DNA of 64,000 bases, from positions 181,011 to 245,010 of the forward strand of contig NZ_PDNU01000002.1 in the NCBI RefSeq assembly GCF_002631185.1, read 5' to 3'. Positions within the stretch are counted from its first letter, which is position 1; the number at the start of each line of letters is the position of its first letter. This DNA is from Teichococcus rhizosphaerae (GTDB lineage: Bacteria > Pseudomonadota > Alphaproteobacteria > Acetobacterales > Acetobacteraceae). The position numbers were made by a program, and so were the translations under genes. The notes under the pieces are model-generated. The model made no database searches, had not been told where the DNA came from, and was given only the letters and a program-made list of their open reading frames with translations. Below, one piece after another: positions 61,843 through 64,000 of this stretch.

Positions 61843-63078
61843 ATGAGCCTTTCCATTCCGCGTCGCCATCTGCTGGCCGGCACGGGCGCCGGCCTGCTCG
61901 CCGGCCGCGCCGCCCGCGCCCAGGCGAGGCAGACCATCCGCATCGGCGTGCTGACCGACATGTCCGGGCCCTATCGCGACCCCACGGGGCCGGGCAGCGT
62001 CGCCTGCGCCCGGCAGGCGGCCGAGGAGTTCATGGCGGCGCATCCGGGCATCACCGTCGAGGTGCTCTCGGCCGACCACCAGAACCGCGCCGACACCGGC
62101 TCCACCATCGCCCGCCGCTGGTACGACCAGGACGGGGTGGACATGATCCTGGACGTGCCGACCTCCTCCGTGGCGCTCGCCGTGGCCGGCGTGACGCGCG
62201 ACAAGGACAAGGTCTTCGTCAATTCCGGCGCCGCCACCACCGACCTGCACGGCGCCCAGTGCAACCCCAACACCGTGCACTGGACCTACGACACCTACAT
62301 GCTGGCCAAGTCCACCGGTGGTGCGCTGACCCGCGCGGGCGGCGACAGCTGGTACTTCATCACCGCCGACTACACCTTCGGCCATCACCTGCAGCGCGAC
62401 ACGGGCCGCTTCGTCGAGGAGGCGGGCGGCAAGGTGCTGGGCGGAGCGCGCTACCCCTTCCCGTCCACCACGGATTTCTCCTCCTACCTGGTGCAGGCGC
62501 AGGCGAGCCGCGCCAAGATCATCGGCCTTGCCAATGCGGGCGCGGACACGGTGAACGCGGTGAAGCAGGCGCGCGAGTTCGGCCTGACGCGCCGCGCCAA
62601 GCTGGCCACGCTGCTGATGGCCATCGCGGATGTGCATGGCCTCGGCCTGGAGAATGCCCAGGGGCTGCTGCTGACGGAGAGCTTCTACTGGGACCTGAAC
62701 GACCGCACGCGCGCCTTCGCCCGCCGCGTGACGCCGAAGATGCCGGCTGGCCTGCCCATGGGGATGATCCATGCCGGGTGCTATGCCGGCGCGCTGCACT
62801 ACCTGAAGGCCGTGGCCGATCTCGGACCCGAGGCGGCGCGGCGCTCCGGCCGCGCGGTGGTGGAGCGGATGAAGGCCATGCCCACGGATGACGATGCCTT
62901 CGGCGCCGGCACCATCCGCGCCGATGGCCGCAAGCTGCACCCCTCCTACCTGTTCGAGGTGAAGTCGCCGCAGGAAAGCAAGGGGCCGTTCGACTACTAT
63001 AAGCTGGTGCAGACCACCACGGCCGAGGAAGCCTTTCGCCCCATGGCCGAGGGCGGCTGCGCGATGACGCGGGCCTGA
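61843..63078 (+). CDS. Branched-chain amino acid-type ABC substrate-binding protein
   Basis: A 411-residue periplasmic binding protein of the LivJ/Peripla_BP_6 family. Tat-like signal IPRRHLLAGTGAGLLAG ending near RAAQA-type sequence, then IRIGVLTDMSGPYRDPTGPGS, EVLSADHQNRADTGS, YFITADYTFGHHLQRD and FSSYLVQAQASRAKIIGLANAG. The ligand is probably an amide, amino acid or carboxylic acid. No Liv-type permease or ATPase is beside it. Its position after the acyl-CoA ligase suggests the ligand may be the acid those enzymes use. Confidence 0.9.
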   Translation: MSLSIPRRHLLAGTGAGLLAGRAARAQARQTIRIGVLTDMSGPYRDPTGPGSVACARQAAEEFMAAHPGITVEVLSADHQNRADTGSTIARRWYDQDGVDMILDVPTSSVALAVAGVTRDKDKVFVNSGAATTDLHGAQCNPNTVHWTYDTYMLAKSTGGALTRAGGDSWYFITADYTFGHHLQRDTGRFVEEAGGKVLGGARYPFPSTTDFSSYLVQAQASRAKIIGLANAGADTVNAVKQAREFGLTRRAKLATLLMAIADVHGLGLENAQGLLLTESFYWDLNDRTRAFARRVTPKMPAGLPMGMIHAGCYAGALHYLKAVADLGPEAARRSGRAVVERMKAMPTDDDAFGAGTIRADGRKLHPSYLFEVKSPQESKGPFDYYKLVQTTTAEEAFRPMAEGGCAMTRA

Positions 63079-63202
63079 TCGGGCAGCCGCTTGGGAGAAG
63101 GTGGCGGGTGGCGCTAGAAGGGCGCCGCCCCGGCGGCCTCCTGACCGCGCGGGGGGAGAGACACGCCATGCCACCCTTCCCGCTCCCCGAAGGCTGGTGG
63201 CC

Positions 63203-63889
63203 ATGAGAGCCATCGCCACCAGCCTGGTGCTGCCGCTGCGGCAGCTCACCCATCCAGGATTCCGCGCGCCGCTGCTGAAAGGATTGGGGCTATCGATCCT
63301 GGCCTTTGCCGGCCTGGCCTGGCTGGCCGATTGGGGCGTGGGCGTGCTGGCAGGCGGCGAGGGCTGGCTGGCCACCCTGGCCGGGCTGCTGGGAGGAGCC
63401 CTGGTGCTGGTGGGCGCCATCTGGCTGTTCGTGCCGGTCCTGCTGGCGCTCACCAGCCTGTTTGTCGATGAGGTGGCAGAGGCGGTGGAGCGCCGCTTCT
63501 ATCCAGGCCTGCCACCCGCCGGAGGCGCTTCGCTTCCGGCGCAGGTCTGGGCCAGCCTACGCATGTCGGTGCGGCTGCTGGCGCTCAGCCTGCTGATCCT
63601 GCCGTTGGGGCTGGTGGCTCCGCCGGTGGGGGTGGTGCTGTTCTGGGCGGTGGCGGCCGTCTCGATGGGGTACGGCCTGTTCGACGGCGTGGCACAGCGC
63701 CGCTTGCCGGTGGCAGAGGCCAATGCGCTACGCCGTGCCCGCCGCACGGAAGTGCTGGCTCTGGGCGGCGTTCTGGCGGCGCTGGCGGTGGTGCCTATAG
63801 CGAACCTACTGGTGCCGGTGCTGGGCACCGCCGCCATGACCCACCTCTTCCACCGGCGCCCCGATGGCGCTCCGGCCCCGCGGGGTTGA
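63203..63889 (+). CDS. EI24-domain (CysZ-like) membrane protein
   Basis: A 228-residue inner-membrane protein with about five hydrophobic segments (SILAFAGLAWLADWGVGVLAG, GWLATLAGLLGGALVLVGAIWLFVPVLLALTSLFVDEVAEAVE, LLALSLLILPLGLVAPPVGVVLFW). LFVDEVAEAVERRFYPGLPPA and the later GYGLFDGVAQRRLPVAEANALRRARR are EI24 family signatures. Bacterial members include CysZ-related sulfate channels and unknown proteins. It is the last gene of the window and ends before a strong terminator. Confidence 0.88.
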   Translation: MRAIATSLVLPLRQLTHPGFRAPLLKGLGLSILAFAGLAWLADWGVGVLAGGEGWLATLAGLLGGALVLVGAIWLFVPVLLALTSLFVDEVAEAVERRFYPGLPPAGGASLPAQVWASLRMSVRLLALSLLILPLGLVAPPVGVVLFWAVAAVSMGYGLFDGVAQRRLPVAEANALRRARRTEVLALGGVLAALAVVPIANLLVPVLGTAAMTHLFHRRPDGAPAPRG

Positions 63890-63951
63890 GTGGGCTGCTC
63901 CGGCGCTTCCCAGAAGCGGGACAAGCAGCGGTTTGCAGCTTCCTCATGCAG

Positions 63952-63996
63952 AAACGCCGAGCGCTGTCCCTTCTGGGGGCAGTGCTCGGCGTTTTT
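63952..63996 (+). terminator. Factor-independent terminator at the window end
   Basis: An eleven-base perfect stem (AAACGCCGAGC and its complement), with an extended inner stem-loop, is followed by a T-run at 63992-63996. It lies about 60 bases past the EI24 gene and is the strongest terminator in the window by eye. Confidence 0.85.
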
Positions 63997-64000
63997 GAAT

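Noticed and set aside
60043..63453. A 1136-codon open frame on the minus strand opposite the ligase and binding-protein genes
   Set aside because: It is antisense to two clearly recognisable genes, is rich in His/Arg/Gly/Ala as expected of a mirror frame in GC-rich DNA, and shows no family motif.

Overview
The window is one contiguous piece of a very GC-rich (roughly 70 %) bacterial chromosome. Gene content points to an alphaproteobacterium of the Acetobacteraceae, close to Roseomonas. Supporting evidence: tripartite tricarboxylate (Tct/Bug) transport genes, a PII-glutamine synthetase pair, an Anbu/alpha-E/ATP-grasp operon, a SAM-II riboswitch, HisKA_2 kinase signalling and Tat-type signal peptides. 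Placement at genus level is inference. I see no tRNA, rRNA, CRISPR array, insertion sequence, integrase or plasmid gene; the region reads as core plus metabolic accessory chromosome.

Layout. 1-4.4 kb (minus): the 5' part of a secreted GH26-type glycosidase, then an operon of circularly permuted ATP-grasp, alpha-E and Anbu proteasome-like protein. 4.6-6.2 kb (plus): a DUF1194 VWA protein and a lytic transglycosylase. 6.2-9.6 kb (minus): purine permease, glnA, glnB. 10.0-11.2 kb: aminotransferase. 11.3-17.9 kb: a tctCBA transporter operon, then an SDR-RraA-Bug receptor operon read divergently from a LysR regulator. 18-22.6 kb: a YdiJ-type FAD/Fe-S dehydrogenase, a crotonase-fold protein and DoxX. 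22.7-29.9 kb (minus): a complete chemosensory-type operon in the order RsbW-like ATPase, STAS, CheR, triple CheW, CheB, HPt-like/REC, CheA. Its cheB is broken by one extra G in a G7 run. 30-36 kb (minus): a small membrane protein and the phosphate operon pstSCAB-phoU-phoB, with a PHO box upstream of pstS.

36.3-42.6 kb: a stress-flavoured group (YghA-like SDR, HisKA_2 kinase, 71-residue hydrophilic protein), a VOC protein, an M20-fold protein without metal ligands, and a DEAD-box helicase. 42.8-46.6 kb (plus): a SAM-II riboswitch, a short Met-rich ORF and metN-metI-metQ-metQ. 46.7-54.3 kb: MBL hydrolase/DUF815 ATPase pair, yajC, sodB, a degenerate phytoene-synthase-like protein, a divergent lrp/dadA pair, DUF192 and a histone-deacetylase-like amidohydrolase. 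54.4-57 kb: a TPP riboswitch directly ahead of thiZXY. 57.1-64 kb (plus): GH19 lysozyme-like enzyme, DmdC-like acyl-CoA dehydrogenase, DmdB-like acyl-CoA ligase, a branched-chain-type binding protein and an EI24 membrane protein ending at a strong terminator.

Taken together the genes serve nutrient sensing and uptake: PII/GS for nitrogen, Pst/PhoB for phosphate, and riboswitch-controlled importers for methionine and thiamine precursor. Organic-acid uptake comes through Bug receptors. The most unusual block is the chemosensory operon whose first two genes are anti-sigma/antagonist-type modules. It suggests a Che pathway controlling something other than, or in addition to, flagella. The phase-shifted cheB inside it is the first thing to verify.
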